Source: Nocardiopsis sp. NRRL B-16309
Lineage (GTDB): Bacteria; Actinomycetota; Actinomycetes; Streptosporangiales; Streptosporangiaceae
DNA length: 64,000 bases
Assembly: GCF_001279585.1 (NCBI RefSeq)
Contig: NZ_LGEC01000016.1
Location: forward strand, 124,001 to 188,000
Direction: 5' to 3'
The position numbers were made by a program, and so were the translations under genes. The notes under the pieces are model-generated. The model searched no databases. It worked only from the letters and a program-made list of their open reading frames with translations, and was not told the DNA's origin. Below are positions 31,423-40,646 of the stretch, in pieces. Each line of letters opens with the position of its first letter. Position 1 is the stretch's first letter.

Positions 31423-32739
31423 ATGTCCGAGCAGCGCGTCGTCCGCCCCACCCCCATCAGCGGTTTTCCCGAGTGGACCCCCCAGGTCCGGGCCGTGGAG
31501 CAGCGCTGGCTGGACCATATCCGCGCCGGCTTCGAGTCCTTCGGCTTCGCGTCCGTGGAGACCCCCTCGGTCGAGAGTCTGGACGTACTGATGGCCAAGG
31601 GCGAGACCTCGCAGGAGGTCTACACCCTGCACCGCCTCCAGTCCGACGCCAAGGACGACTCCGACGCCAGGCTCGGGCTGCACTTCGACCTCACCGTGCC
31701 CTTCGCCCGGTACGTCGCCCAGCACTTCAACGAGCTGACCTTCCCGTTCAAGCGCTACCAGACCCAGCGCGTGTGGCGGGGCGAGCGCCCCCAGGAGGGG
31801 CGCTTCCGCGAGTTCACCCAGTGCGACATCGACGTCATCAACGTCGACTCCGTCCCGCTGCACTTCGACGCCGAGCTGCCCCGGATCGTGCACCAGGTCC
31901 TGACCGGCCTGGACCTGCCCGCCTGGACGCTCAACGTCAACAACCGCAAGGTGCTGCAGGGCTTCTACGAGGGCCTGGGCGTCAAGGACCCGGTGGCCGT
32001 CATCCGGGCCGTGGACAAGCTCCACAAGATCGGCGACGAGGGCGTGCGCGGGATCCTGCTCGGTGACGGGCTCACCGGAGAGCAGGCCGACGCCTGCCTG
32101 GCGCTCGCCCGGATCCGGGGCGCCGACGCGGCCGAGCGCGTCGCCGCGCTCGGTGTCACCTCCCCACTGCTCACCGAGGGCCTGGACGAGCTCACCTTCG
32201 TCCTGGACGAACTCGCCGACCTGCCCGAGGGCAGTGTCGTGGCCGACCTGTCCATCGCGCGCGGCCTCGACTACTACACCGGCACCGTGTACGAGGCGTC
32301 GTTCGACGACGACCCCGGCTACGGCAGCATCTGCGCCGGGGGCCGCTACGAGAACCTGGCCGGCCAGTTCATCCGGCGGCGCCTGCCCGGCGTGGGCATC
32401 TCCATCGGCCTCACGCGCATCTTCGCCAAGCTGGTGGCCGAGGGGCGCATCGAGGAGGGGCGGGCCTGCCCGACCGACGTCATGGTCGTGGTGCCGGGCG
32501 CCGAGCGGCGCGCGGACGCGCTGCGCACCGGGGCGCTCCTGCGCGAGCGCGGCTTCAACACCGAGGTGTTCCACTCCACCGCCAAGGTGGGCAAGCAGAT
32601 CCAGTACGCGGCGAAGAAGGGCATCCCCTTCGTCTGGTTCCCGCCGTTCGAGGACGGCGGCGAGCACGAGGTCAAGGACATGGGCTCGGGCGAACAGGCC
32701 TCCGCCGACCCCGCGACCTGGCAGGGCGCCGCAGGATAA
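31423..32739 (+). CDS. hisS: Histidyl-tRNA synthetase, variant type
   Basis: The 438-residue class II enzyme has LGLHFDLTVPFARYVAQH, RGERPQEGRFREFTQCDIDV (motif 2), RGLDYYTGTVYEASF (HisA), CAGGRYENL (HisB) and GVGISIGLTRIFAKLV (motif 3), then a HisRS-type anticodon domain (VMVVVPGAERRADALR). The N-terminus (PTPISGFPEWTPQVRAVEQRWLDHI) and the RGERPQ block resemble the HisRS of bifidobacteria more than the usual streptomycete type. It may be a second copy or a replacement. It sits behind a 28-nt palindrome. Confidence 0.9.
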   Translation: MSEQRVVRPTPISGFPEWTPQVRAVEQRWLDHIRAGFESFGFASVETPSVESLDVLMAKGETSQEVYTLHRLQSDAKDDSDARLGLHFDLTVPFARYVAQHFNELTFPFKRYQTQRVWRGERPQEGRFREFTQCDIDVINVDSVPLHFDAELPRIVHQVLTGLDLPAWTLNVNNRKVLQGFYEGLGVKDPVAVIRAVDKLHKIGDEGVRGILLGDGLTGEQADACLALARIRGADAAERVAALGVTSPLLTEGLDELTFVLDELADLPEGSVVADLSIARGLDYYTGTVYEASFDDDPGYGSICAGGRYENLAGQFIRRRLPGVGISIGLTRIFAKLVAEGRIEEGRACPTDVMVVVPGAERRADALRTGALLRERGFNTEVFHSTAKVGKQIQYAAKKGIPFVWFPPFEDGGEHEVKDMGSGEQASADPATWQGAAG

Positions 32740-32922
32740 CGGCTGTATCGTCACGGCGCGACCGGTACGGGCGCATCAGTGCCGCCCGTACCGGAACCGG
32801 CCATTCCCGAGACATACGCGACCCGTGGGTGCCAGACTGGTGACAGCCTGTCCTCCGTGGTCGCCACGCCCTCTGCGGTGTGCACGTCGCGGGCCGATTC
32901 GGTGTCCTACGTAATCGAGGCC

Positions 32923-35379
32923 ATGTCTCATCCTCGCCACAACCTGCCCCTGTCCGCCGGCGAGTTCATCCGGTTCGTCGGACGCGAGCGCGACATCGTC
33001 GACCTCGGCCGTCTGCTCGGCACCGCCAGACTCGTCACCCTGACGGGCACCGGCGGCATCGGCAAGACCCGGCTCGCCCTCCACCTGGCCGAGCGCGTGC
33101 TCCGCCGGTTCCCCGACGGTGCGCGCTTCGTCGACCTCAGCGAAGCCTCCACGCACGAGCAGGCGCTGCGCGCCGTGGCCGTGAGCCTCCAGGCGGTCGA
33201 GGACGACGCCCGGACGATGACGGACGCCATCATCACGTCCCTGCGCACCCAGAACCTCCTGCTGCTCCTGGACACCTGCGAGCACGCCGTCGGGCCGATG
33301 GCCGAACTCTGCCAGGCGATCCTGCGCGACTGCCCCCGCGTGCGGATCCTGGCGACCAGCCGCCAGCCGCTGCACGTGCCCGAGGAGAGCATCTGGCGGG
33401 TGCCGCCGCTCTCGCTGCCCTCGCGCCCCACCCCCACCGATCCCTACGCCGACGACCCGGCCCCCATCCCCCGGCGCGACACCCAGCGCTACGAGTCGGT
33501 GCGCCTGTTCGTCACACGCGCGCACGCGGCCCGCGCCGGCTTCGAGATGACCCGCGAGAACTCCGGCTACGTCGCCGAGATCTGCCGGATGCTGGACGGC
33601 ATGCCGCTGGCGATCGAACTGGCCGCGGCGCGCGTGCGCGTGCTGAGCGTCCAGCAGATCCTGCGCCGCCTGGACGACCGCTTCCAGCTGCTCACCAGCG
33701 ACGGCTCCGGCGACCTGCCGCCCCGCCAGCGCACCCTGCGCGCGGTCCTGGAGTGGAGCCACGGCCTGCTCACCGAGCCCGAGCGGCTGCTGCTGCACCG
33801 GTTGTCGGTGTTCACCACCTGGAACCTGGAGGCGGCCGAGGAGGTGTGCTCGGGCGAGGGCGTGGCCTCCGCCGACATCCTGCCCCTGCACTTCTCCCTC
33901 CTGGACAAGTCCCTGGTCGTCATCGACGCCGAGATCGACGGCACCGCGCACTACCGCCTGACGGAGACGGTGCGCGCCTACGCCGCCGAGCACCTGGCCG
34001 CCCAGGGCCGCGAGGAGCACGAGCGCTGGTCGCGGTACCTGCGGTTCTGCGTCGCGCAGCTGGAGACGGCCGCCAAGCGCTCGCTGACCCCGCTGGAGTG
34101 GTCGGAGCGGCTGTCGCAGCTGCGCCTGCTCGACCACCACCGCGACAACTACGGGCGGGTGGTCGACTGGGCGCTGGGCGCCGGCCGCGTCGCCGAGGCC
34201 CTGCGCGTGTGCCTGGCGCTGCGCCCCTACTGGATGGTGCGCGACCTCGCGTCCGAGGGCAGCCGCCTCCTGGGGCGGGTGCTGGCCACCGCCCCCGACG
34301 ACCAGCCCCCGACCCTGCGCACGCGCGCCCTGGCGCTCCAGGCGGAGCTGCGGCTGGACATCGACACCGCTCCGGCGACCACGACACTGGCCCTGAGCGC
34401 GCTGGAGGCGGCCCGGGCGTGCCGTGAGGCGGGGGCCGCGGCCTCCGCCCTGGCCACCCTGGCGTCGCTGGCCCTGCGCACGGGAGCGGCCGAGGAGGCC
34501 CGCGCACACGCCGAGCGGGCGCAGGAGTGGATCGCCGAGGTCCACGACCCGATCACCGAGGGGACCGTCCTCGACGTGCTCGCCCAGCTGGCGCGCCGGG
34601 CGGGGCACACGGACGAGGCCGTCGCGCACCTGGAGCGCAGCATGGCGATGGGCGAGGAGCTCGGTGACCGCTGGGGCTCGGCGCGTTGCCTGCACGGCCT
34701 GGGCGCGATCGCCGCGGAGCAGCGCGACTTCGTCCGGGCGCGCGCGCTGTGCGCCGAGGCGCTGTCGGTCTTCGAGGAGCTGGACGCCGCGCCGGCCACG
34801 GCCCGCTGCGCCCGGGCCCTGGGCCGCCTGCACCTGGCCGAGGGGGACGTCATGGCGGCCCGCGAGCCGCTCGCGACGTGCCTGAGGGTGAGCTTCACGT
34901 CCGGGCAGCGGATCGCGGTCGCACGGGCCCTGGAGGCGCTGGCGGAGCTGGCGCTGGCCGAGGAGGAGGCCGAGCGCGCCGCCGCGCTCACGGGCGTGGC
35001 CTCGGACCTGCGGACGTCGCTGGACCGCCCGTCCGGTGAGACCGTCCGGCTCAGGTCGGCGGTGGAGCGCCGGGTGGGGGCGGCCCGCGCGGCCGAGGCC
35101 TGGAACGCCTGGCGCTCGCTGCCGCTGGAGCAGGTCCGCGACCGCGCGCTGGCGTTCCCGCAGGTGGTGACCGAGGAGTCACCCTACGGAGCCCTGACGC
35201 CCCGGGAGCGCGAGATCGCCGAGCTGGCCGAACACGGTCTGTCCAACCGGGAGATCGCCGAACGGCTCACGATCAGCCAGGCGACCGCGGCCCGGCACAT
35301 CGCGAACATCTTCAGAAAACTCTCCATTTCGTCGAGGACACAGTTGACCGGCTGGAGCGCTTCCCGTGACCCTGGCTGA
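32923..35379 (+). CDS. ATPase-TPR-LuxR transcriptional regulator (paralog 1)
   Basis: The 818-residue protein begins SHPRHNLPLSAGEFIRFVGRERDIV, then has a P-loop (TGTGGIGKTRLALHLAER, near 40), LLLLLDTCEHAV (Walker B) and LATSRQPLHVPEE, the NB-ARC-like STAND ATPase. A helical TPR-like middle (about 400-700) and a LuxR HTH (LTPREREIAELAEHGLSNREIAERLTISQATAARHI) follow. I chose ATG 32923 because the paralog downstream aligns from there; the open frame extends 48 codons upstream. It probably activates genes on a signal that frees the HTH. The targets are unknown. Confidence 0.85.
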   Translation: MSHPRHNLPLSAGEFIRFVGRERDIVDLGRLLGTARLVTLTGTGGIGKTRLALHLAERVLRRFPDGARFVDLSEASTHEQALRAVAVSLQAVEDDARTMTDAIITSLRTQNLLLLLDTCEHAVGPMAELCQAILRDCPRVRILATSRQPLHVPEESIWRVPPLSLPSRPTPTDPYADDPAPIPRRDTQRYESVRLFVTRAHAARAGFEMTRENSGYVAEICRMLDGMPLAIELAAARVRVLSVQQILRRLDDRFQLLTSDGSGDLPPRQRTLRAVLEWSHGLLTEPERLLLHRLSVFTTWNLEAAEEVCSGEGVASADILPLHFSLLDKSLVVIDAEIDGTAHYRLTETVRAYAAEHLAAQGREEHERWSRYLRFCVAQLETAAKRSLTPLEWSERLSQLRLLDHHRDNYGRVVDWALGAGRVAEALRVCLALRPYWMVRDLASEGSRLLGRVLATAPDDQPPTLRTRALALQAELRLDIDTAPATTTLALSALEAARACREAGAAASALATLASLALRTGAAEEARAHAERAQEWIAEVHDPITEGTVLDVLAQLARRAGHTDEAVAHLERSMAMGEELGDRWGSARCLHGLGAIAAEQRDFVRARALCAEALSVFEELDAAPATARCARALGRLHLAEGDVMAAREPLATCLRVSFTSGQRIAVARALEALAELALAEEEAERAAALTGVASDLRTSLDRPSGETVRLRSAVERRVGAARAAEAWNAWRSLPLEQVRDRALAFPQVVTEESPYGALTPREREIAELAEHGLSNREIAERLTISQATAARHIANIFRKLSISSRTQLTGWSASRDPG

Positions 35380-35531
35380 GCACCGCGCGCGGCTCCGGAA
35401 GCACTTGCACAGTGCGCGTGCACGCGCTAAACCAGGAACTCCGTACACCGCTGCCCACCTCACTCCCTGCCCCGATCCGACGACCCCTCTCCCGCCCCGG
35501 TGAGGGCCTCCCACCCGCCTCCCACCATCGG

Positions 35532-35671
35532 CCCCGAGCACGACGCGGGGGGAGGCGGCTTCCGACCCTGACCGGGAGTTTCCGGCTCCCGGTCCTCCCG
35601 CCCCCGAGCACGACGCGAAGGGAGGGGGCCTCCACCCCCGACCGGGAGCCTCCGGCTCCCGCTCCTCCTCT
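35532..35671 (+). repeat. 70-bp tandem duplication between the two regulators
   Basis: Two copies of a unit starting CCCCGAGCACGACGCG lie head to tail at 35532-35601 and 35602-35671. Each carries GACCGGGAG followed by a CTCCCG arm, so each can form a hairpin like a terminator or operator. The 306-bp region 35380-35685 has no gene; it holds this repeat and the promoter of the second regulator. Confidence 0.8.
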
Positions 35672-35685
35672 GTCAGCCCCTACAA

Positions 35686-38265
35686 GTGAAGGCCATGGCA
35701 CCTTTGACCGCGCCCGCGCGGCACAACCTCCCCCGGCCGGGGACCGGCTTCGTGGGCCGCGAGCGGGATCTGAGCGATCTGCTCCGCCTGCTCGGCTCCA
35801 GCCGCTCCGTCACCCTGTGCGGGGCCGACGGCATCGGCAAGACCCGGCTGGCGCTCCGGGTGGCCGAGCAGTCCACGGCCTCCTTTCCCGACGGCGTGTG
35901 GATGGCCGACCTCACCGACGCCCGGTCGACGCTGGAGGTGTACGCCCGTGTGGCGCACGCGGTCAGAGTGGTGGAGGAGCCGGGGCAGCCGCTGTCGGCC
36001 ACGGTGACCGAGGCGCTGCGGCACCGCCGTCTGCTGCTGGTGCTGGACTCCTGTGAGCACGTGGCGGACGAGGTCGTGGGCGTCGGCGAGTCGCTGCTCG
36101 CCTCGTGCCCGAACGTGTCGGTGCTGGTGACGAGTGAGGAGCCGATCCGGCTGTCCGGCGGGACGGTGTGGCGCGTTCCGGCGATGGCGCCGCCCGTGGC
36201 GGCGCGCAACGCGCCGCCGCCGGACCCGGCCGACGGCGAGGCGGTCCGCCTGTTCCTGGACCGTGCCCGGACCCGCGACCCCCGCTTCTCCGCGTCGCCG
36301 GAGGAGCTGGAGGACGTCGCCGTCGTGTGCGACCTGGCGGGCGGCGTGCCGCTGGCGATCGAGGTGCTGGGCGCGAGCGCGCCCGAGACCGGGCCGGACG
36401 GGCTCGCCCGCGGCCTGCGCTCCCACCTGGCCTCGCCGTTCGCGCGGCCCGGCCCCGGCCAGGCGGTCTCGCGCAACGAGGTGCTGCCGCTGGTGCTGGA
36501 CTACGTCTACGAGTCGCTGCCCGAGCCCGAGCGCCTCCTGCTGCGGCGGCTGTCGGTGTTCCGCGGCTGGGACCTGGAGCTGGCCGAGCAGGTCTGCTCC
36601 GACGAGGTCCTGCCCGAGGCCGACATCCTCGATCTGCTGACGTCTCTGCTGGACCGGTCCCTGATCACCGTCACCGGCGAGTTCGAGGGCCGGGTCCGCT
36701 ACCGGCTGCCGGAGGCCGTGCGCCGGTTCGCCCAGGAGCGGCTGTCGGGGGCGGGTGAGGCGGAGGTGTTCCAGGAGCGGTTGATGGCCCGGATGCTCCG
36801 CCTGGCCGAGGACCTGGGCCGGCGGCTGGAGTCGAGCCGGGGCATGCCCTGGGCCGAGCGCGACTCCGGGCGCCAGAGGGTGATCGCCGAGTACGACACC
36901 CTGCGCTCCCTGCTGCGCTGGTCCTACCAGCGCGGTGCCGCCGAGCCCGGCCTGCGGCTGTGCGTGAGCCTGACCGCCCACTGGGTGAGCCACCACAACT
37001 ACTCCGAGGGCGCGCACTGGCTGGACCGGCTGCTGGCGCTGGACGAGGCCGCCAAGGCGCCCTCGCGCGCCCGCGCCCTGGTCGGGCGCGCCCAGCTGGC
37101 CCGGGTGCGCCGCGACCACGAGCTGGCGCTGTCCATGGGCGAGGAGGGGCTGCGGCTGTGCCGCGAGGCGGGCGACGACGTGTTCGTCCGTACCGCCCTG
37201 AACCTGCTGGCCCTGGTGGGCGTGCGCTCGCGCACGCCGGACCGGGCGGCGGTGCGGGTCGAGGAGGCGCTGCGGCTGTGCCGTGACGCCGGCGACGTGT
37301 GGGGCGAGGCGATCGCGCTGGGCACCCGTGCGGCCCTGGTGGCCCAGCAGGGCGACTACCCCAGCTCCGACCAGCACTACACGACCGCGCTGGCGCTGCT
37401 GCGCGGCATGGACCACCGCTGGGGCGTGGCGGTGACCCTCATGGGCCAGGCGCGGGCCGCCGAGGCCAACGACGACCTCATGACGGCGGACCGCTGCTAC
37501 CGGGAGGCGCTGGACACCCAGCGCGTCATCGGGTCGGTGGCCGAGGAGGCGCGCTGCCTGGCCGGGATCGGCCGGGTGGCGCACGCGCTGGGCTCCACGG
37601 AACAGGCCTACGACTACCTCAGCGAGGGGCTGGTGCTCAGCCATTCGACGGGGCAGCGCGCCGAGGCGGCGCGGACGCTGGTCGCGATCGCGCGGGTGGC
37701 GTTCGGCTCGGGCCTGCGCGAGGAGGCGTGCCTGCTCGCCGGGTCGGCGACCGAGGTGCGGTCGGACCTGGGCCTGATGACCCACGAGGCGCCGTGGCCG
37801 TTCGTGAAGGTGGAGCGGGTCCGTCGGCGGCGCCGGCGGCTGGTCGACTGGTGGGAACGGGGTCGGGCGATGCCGCTGTCGGACGCCGTGGACCTCGCCG
37901 AGCGTGTGGCGGTGGACGGCCGCCGCCCTCCGTCGCGATCGCCGCGCATGCGGGGCCGCGAGGCGGGTACAACGCCCGACAGCGGACGGGAGCACCCGGA
38001 ACCCCGGGAGGACCCCGACGGGCGCTCCGGGACCACGGCACCCGCCCCCGCGGAGTCGGAGCCCCCCAGCTCGCGGCTCACCCAGCGGGAGCTGGAGATC
38101 GCACGGCTGGTGAGCCGGGGCAAGAGCAATCCGGAGATCGCCCGGACGCTCTTCATCACGCCCTCGACCGCCGCGCGGCACGTGGCCAACATCAACCGGA
38201 AGATGGGCTTCCACTCGCGGACGCAGATCGCGGCGTGGGTGGAGCGGCACCGCGACACCGGCTGA
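35686..38265 (+). CDS. ATPase-TPR-LuxR transcriptional regulator (paralog 2)
   Basis: The 859-residue protein has the same layout as its upstream neighbour: RHNLPRPGTGFVGRERDLSDLLRLLG, P-loop CGADGIGKTRLALRVAEQ (GADGIGKT where the neighbour has GTGGIGKT), LLLVLDSCEHVADEV, TPR-like repeats (about 400-700), a disordered linker (PPSRSPRMRGREAGTTPDSG) and a C-terminal LuxR HTH (LTQRELEIARLVSRGKSNPEIARTLFITPSTAARHV). GTG 35686 or ATG 35695 are both possible starts. The tandem pair probably arose by duplication and has diverged. Confidence 0.85.
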   Translation: MKAMAPLTAPARHNLPRPGTGFVGRERDLSDLLRLLGSSRSVTLCGADGIGKTRLALRVAEQSTASFPDGVWMADLTDARSTLEVYARVAHAVRVVEEPGQPLSATVTEALRHRRLLLVLDSCEHVADEVVGVGESLLASCPNVSVLVTSEEPIRLSGGTVWRVPAMAPPVAARNAPPPDPADGEAVRLFLDRARTRDPRFSASPEELEDVAVVCDLAGGVPLAIEVLGASAPETGPDGLARGLRSHLASPFARPGPGQAVSRNEVLPLVLDYVYESLPEPERLLLRRLSVFRGWDLELAEQVCSDEVLPEADILDLLTSLLDRSLITVTGEFEGRVRYRLPEAVRRFAQERLSGAGEAEVFQERLMARMLRLAEDLGRRLESSRGMPWAERDSGRQRVIAEYDTLRSLLRWSYQRGAAEPGLRLCVSLTAHWVSHHNYSEGAHWLDRLLALDEAAKAPSRARALVGRAQLARVRRDHELALSMGEEGLRLCREAGDDVFVRTALNLLALVGVRSRTPDRAAVRVEEALRLCRDAGDVWGEAIALGTRAALVAQQGDYPSSDQHYTTALALLRGMDHRWGVAVTLMGQARAAEANDDLMTADRCYREALDTQRVIGSVAEEARCLAGIGRVAHALGSTEQAYDYLSEGLVLSHSTGQRAEAARTLVAIARVAFGSGLREEACLLAGSATEVRSDLGLMTHEAPWPFVKVERVRRRRRRLVDWWERGRAMPLSDAVDLAERVAVDGRRPPSRSPRMRGREAGTTPDSGREHPEPREDPDGRSGTTAPAPAESEPPSSRLTQRELEIARLVSRGKSNPEIARTLFITPSTAARHVANINRKMGFHSRTQIAAWVERHRDTG

Positions 38266-38658
38266 ACGAGGGGCTCCGGAGCCCTCGCGAATCGCCCGGA
38301 ACGGGCTGTGTAGTCAGTGCGCCGACAGAATCTACATATGCATCTGCATCGCAATATGCATGTGCATCTGGCTGTGAACGCGCTAGGCTTCCAGACATGG
38401 AACTCAGGCCCTTCCGCTCGCTGGAGCGGCGGTGGACGCAGGGGTTCCGACAGCGGCCGTCGGGCCCGGGCCGAACACCGGGCACCCGTCGGACCGTCAG
38501 CCCCGGGCCCGTCCCGGGGCCGGTGGAACCGTGCGAGCGCGGGGTGGAACCTGGGGAGGGCCCCCGCCTCCGCACGGCGCTGCCGGGCTCGCCACGTGGA
38601 GGGGGCGTGACGAGCCCGCGCAGCGGATCCGTCGTCGTGTGGACGAGTGGGGGTACGC
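38266..38658 (+). promoter_or_regulatory. Gene-free region with ATATGCAT repeats
   Basis: This is an AT-richer island in GC-rich surroundings. ATATGCATCTGCAT at 38336-38349 and ATATGCATGTGCAT at 38354-38367 are direct repeats spaced 18 bp, each palindromic around ATGCAT. TAGGCT near 38385 could be a -10 element. The region may be the control site of the AMP-binding-like gene downstream. Confidence 0.55.
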
Positions 38659-39507
38659 ATGGGGGTTGGTCTGACTTCAGGAACCGAGCGGTCGGGACGC
38701 CACCTGCCGCGCAGGGACGACCCGATCGGATCACTGACCGGGGGTCTGTGCGAGCGGCTGCGGTTGCGGCCGACCCGAGGGGGGTCGATCCGCGGCGCCG
38801 GCCGCCGGGTGGACGCGCTGACGTTCGCCGCGACGGTGGAGCGCGCCGCCGCCGGGCTGAGCCGCCGGGGCCTGTGCCTGGGCGACGTCGTGGGCGTGCT
38901 CGCACCGGTCTCGCCGGACCGGTTCACGGCCACGTACACGGTGATGGCCGTGGGGGGCCGGGCGCTTCCGCTGTCCACGGAGTCCGACCCCGACACCCAG
39001 TGCGCGGTGCTCGCCGAGACCGACGCCCGGCTGCTGCTGGTGAGCGCGGACCTGGCGACGACCGCCCTGGAGCTGGCCGAGCGCTCGCGCGTGCGGCAGG
39101 TGATCGCCTTCGGCGGCGCCCTGGGCACGACGCCCTTCGACGACCTGTTGCAGCCGAGCCCGGACGGTAACGGCTACAACCCCACCCGGGGCCTGTTCGA
39201 CAACGGCATCCTCGGCTACGACCGCACGCCCGAGGGGATCCTGACCACCCTCTACCCGCACAGCGACCTCATGGCCCGCTTCACCGACCTGCGCGGGCGG
39301 CTGGAGCTGACCGCCGACGACGTCGTGGCGGTGGACGAGCGGGGCGACGAGCCCACTCGTGCCGCCCTGGTGGCGCTGGCGCTCTGGACGGGCGCGTGCG
39401 TGGTGTGCGGCACCGGCTCCCCGGCCCCGGAGGGGCGCCAGGTCACCGTGCGGTGCGCCCCCGAGCCGGTCCGCGTCGCCCACCCCCGTGCCGAAGGCAT
39501 GTGCTGA
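38659..39507 (+). CDS. Truncated AMP-binding (ANL) domain protein
   Basis: The product of about 282 residues matches the N-terminal part of acyl-CoA synthetases: GRRVDALTFAATVERAAAGLSRRGLCLGDVVGVLAPVSPDRFTATYTVMAVGGRALPLS. It lacks the Ser/Thr/Gly-rich ATP loop (YTSGTTG-type) and the whole C-terminal lid, so adenylation activity is unlikely. It may be a remnant or a scaffold protein. The ATG at about 38659 has a weak GGGGG site, and a GTG four codons upstream is the alternative. It lies after the ATATGCAT repeats. Confidence 0.6.
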   Translation: MGVGLTSGTERSGRHLPRRDDPIGSLTGGLCERLRLRPTRGGSIRGAGRRVDALTFAATVERAAAGLSRRGLCLGDVVGVLAPVSPDRFTATYTVMAVGGRALPLSTESDPDTQCAVLAETDARLLLVSADLATTALELAERSRVRQVIAFGGALGTTPFDDLLQPSPDGNGYNPTRGLFDNGILGYDRTPEGILTTLYPHSDLMARFTDLRGRLELTADDVVAVDERGDEPTRAALVALALWTGACVVCGTGSPAPEGRQVTVRCAPEPVRVAHPRAEGMC

Positions 39508-39573
39508 CCCGAGGTCCGCGGCACGACCGGCGCCACGGGTGAGTCCACGGAGGATGCCGTAGGCTCCGGCGCC

Positions 39574-40095
39574 ATGGAGAACGCACTCACGTACGAAGGC
39601 GGCGCCTTCGTCAACTTCCGGCTCTTCCGGTGGCGGGGTCCGTGGGCGCACGGGTTCCGGTGGGTCAGCACGAAACATCTGCGGTTCTCCCCGGGGTCCG
39701 CCTCCGACGCGGATCTGCTCGCCGCGCTCATCGGGCACGAGCAGTTCCGCGACGCCTACGCGGGCAGCGGGGTGCGGCCGGACGAGATCAGGCACGGCCC
39801 GTACTGGCTGAGGCTGATCACCCCGCGCGAGTACGACGCCGTGGGCCGGGAGGAGTGTGCGCGCGTCCTTCGGGAGTGGGCGAACCAGTACGAGCCCGTG
39901 CCCGCCGACCTGGAGGCGGTTCTGGAGCGGGAGGCCTTCGCCTGTGTGGCCGCGGCCGACCGCGTCCACCACCTGAGGGAACTCGGAGACGGTGCCGTCC
40001 ATGACTGGGGGCGCGTGCAGGACTGCTTCCACGAGTTCGTGCTCATCGACCGCTCGGCCGGACGGATCACGCTCCTCGTCGCCACCGACGACTGA
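39574..40095 (+). CDS. Hypothetical protein, 173 residues
   Basis: I do not recognise the family. The protein begins MENALTYEGGAFVNFRLFRWRGPWAHGF, has a helical middle (ARVLREWANQYEPVPADLEAVLERE) and ends in FHEFVLIDRSAGRITLLVATDD. It has no signal peptide, membrane segment or cysteine motif. The ATG at 39574 has no strong ribosome site. It follows the AMP-binding remnant by 66 bp and runs toward an anti-sigma factor gene on the other strand. Confidence 0.65.
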   Translation: MENALTYEGGAFVNFRLFRWRGPWAHGFRWVSTKHLRFSPGSASDADLLAALIGHEQFRDAYAGSGVRPDEIRHGPYWLRLITPREYDAVGREECARVLREWANQYEPVPADLEAVLEREAFACVAAADRVHHLRELGDGAVHDWGRVQDCFHEFVLIDRSAGRITLLVATDD

Positions 40096-40121
40096 GCCGG
40101 TCCGCGAGCCGCCCCGGGTCC

Positions 40122-40646
40122 CTAGCCCGCGGCGGCGTCGACCGTGGCCCGGGGATCGTCGATCTCGAACCAGGCCACGTGCGTGTCCTCGTTCCAGTAG
40201 TCGCCGCTGCGGGTGGCGCAGCTGTCGACGATGAGCTTGCCGCGACCGAAGTCCTCGCCGTCGTCGCGGGAGTGCCCTCCCTCGCCCTCGCGTTCGCCCT
40301 GGTCGGCCACGGCGACGCGGAGCCGTCCGGCGTCGGAGCGGATGAACAGCGTCATGACACCGCCGCTCTGCCCCGAGCGCGAGTGCAGCAGCGCGTTGGT
40401 CGCCAGCTCGCTGACCGCGAGCTCGGCGTCGTCGAGGACCTCGTCGGAGTGGCCCATGCGGTCGAGGAACTCGCGCACCCGTGCGCGGACCGAGCGGACC
40501 GCGGTGAGGTTGCCCGCGCAGCTCCACACGGTGTGGTCGGTGACGCCTCCGGTCACGTCCGCGACATCGATCGCCGCGACGTCCGGGGTGATGCCGTCCG
40601 GGGCGTCCGCGGGCACGAACTCGCGGAGTTGCCTCGCCTCAGCCAT
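40122..40646 (-). CDS. ATP-binding anti-sigma/regulatory factor (RsbW-like HATPase)
   Basis: The 174-residue protein has the GHKL fold of serine kinase anti-sigma factors: DDAELAVSELATNALLHSRSGQ (N box) near 92, RVAVADQGERE (G1-like) and a C-terminal RGKLIVDSCATRSGDYW. The first 60 residues are not conserved. I chose ATG at 40644-40646 behind GGAGTG; the open frame extends 69 codons upstream without likeness. Such proteins bind and silence sigma factors or act as switch kinases; no partner anti-anti-sigma gene is adjacent. Confidence 0.82.
   Translation of the reverse strand: MAEARQLREFVPADAPDGITPDVAAIDVADVTGGVTDHTVWSCAGNLTAVRSVRARVREFLDRMGHSDEVLDDAELAVSELATNALLHSRSGQSGGVMTLFIRSDAGRLRVAVADQGEREGEGGHSRDDGEDFGRGKLIVDSCATRSGDYWNEDTHVAWFEIDDPRATVDAAAG

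Noticed and set aside
38398..39170. A leaderless gene starting at the ATG near 38398 (MELRPFRSLERRW...)
   Set aside because: TAGGCT precedes it at about the right distance, but the frame is proline/arginine-rich and overlaps the better-supported AMP-binding frame.
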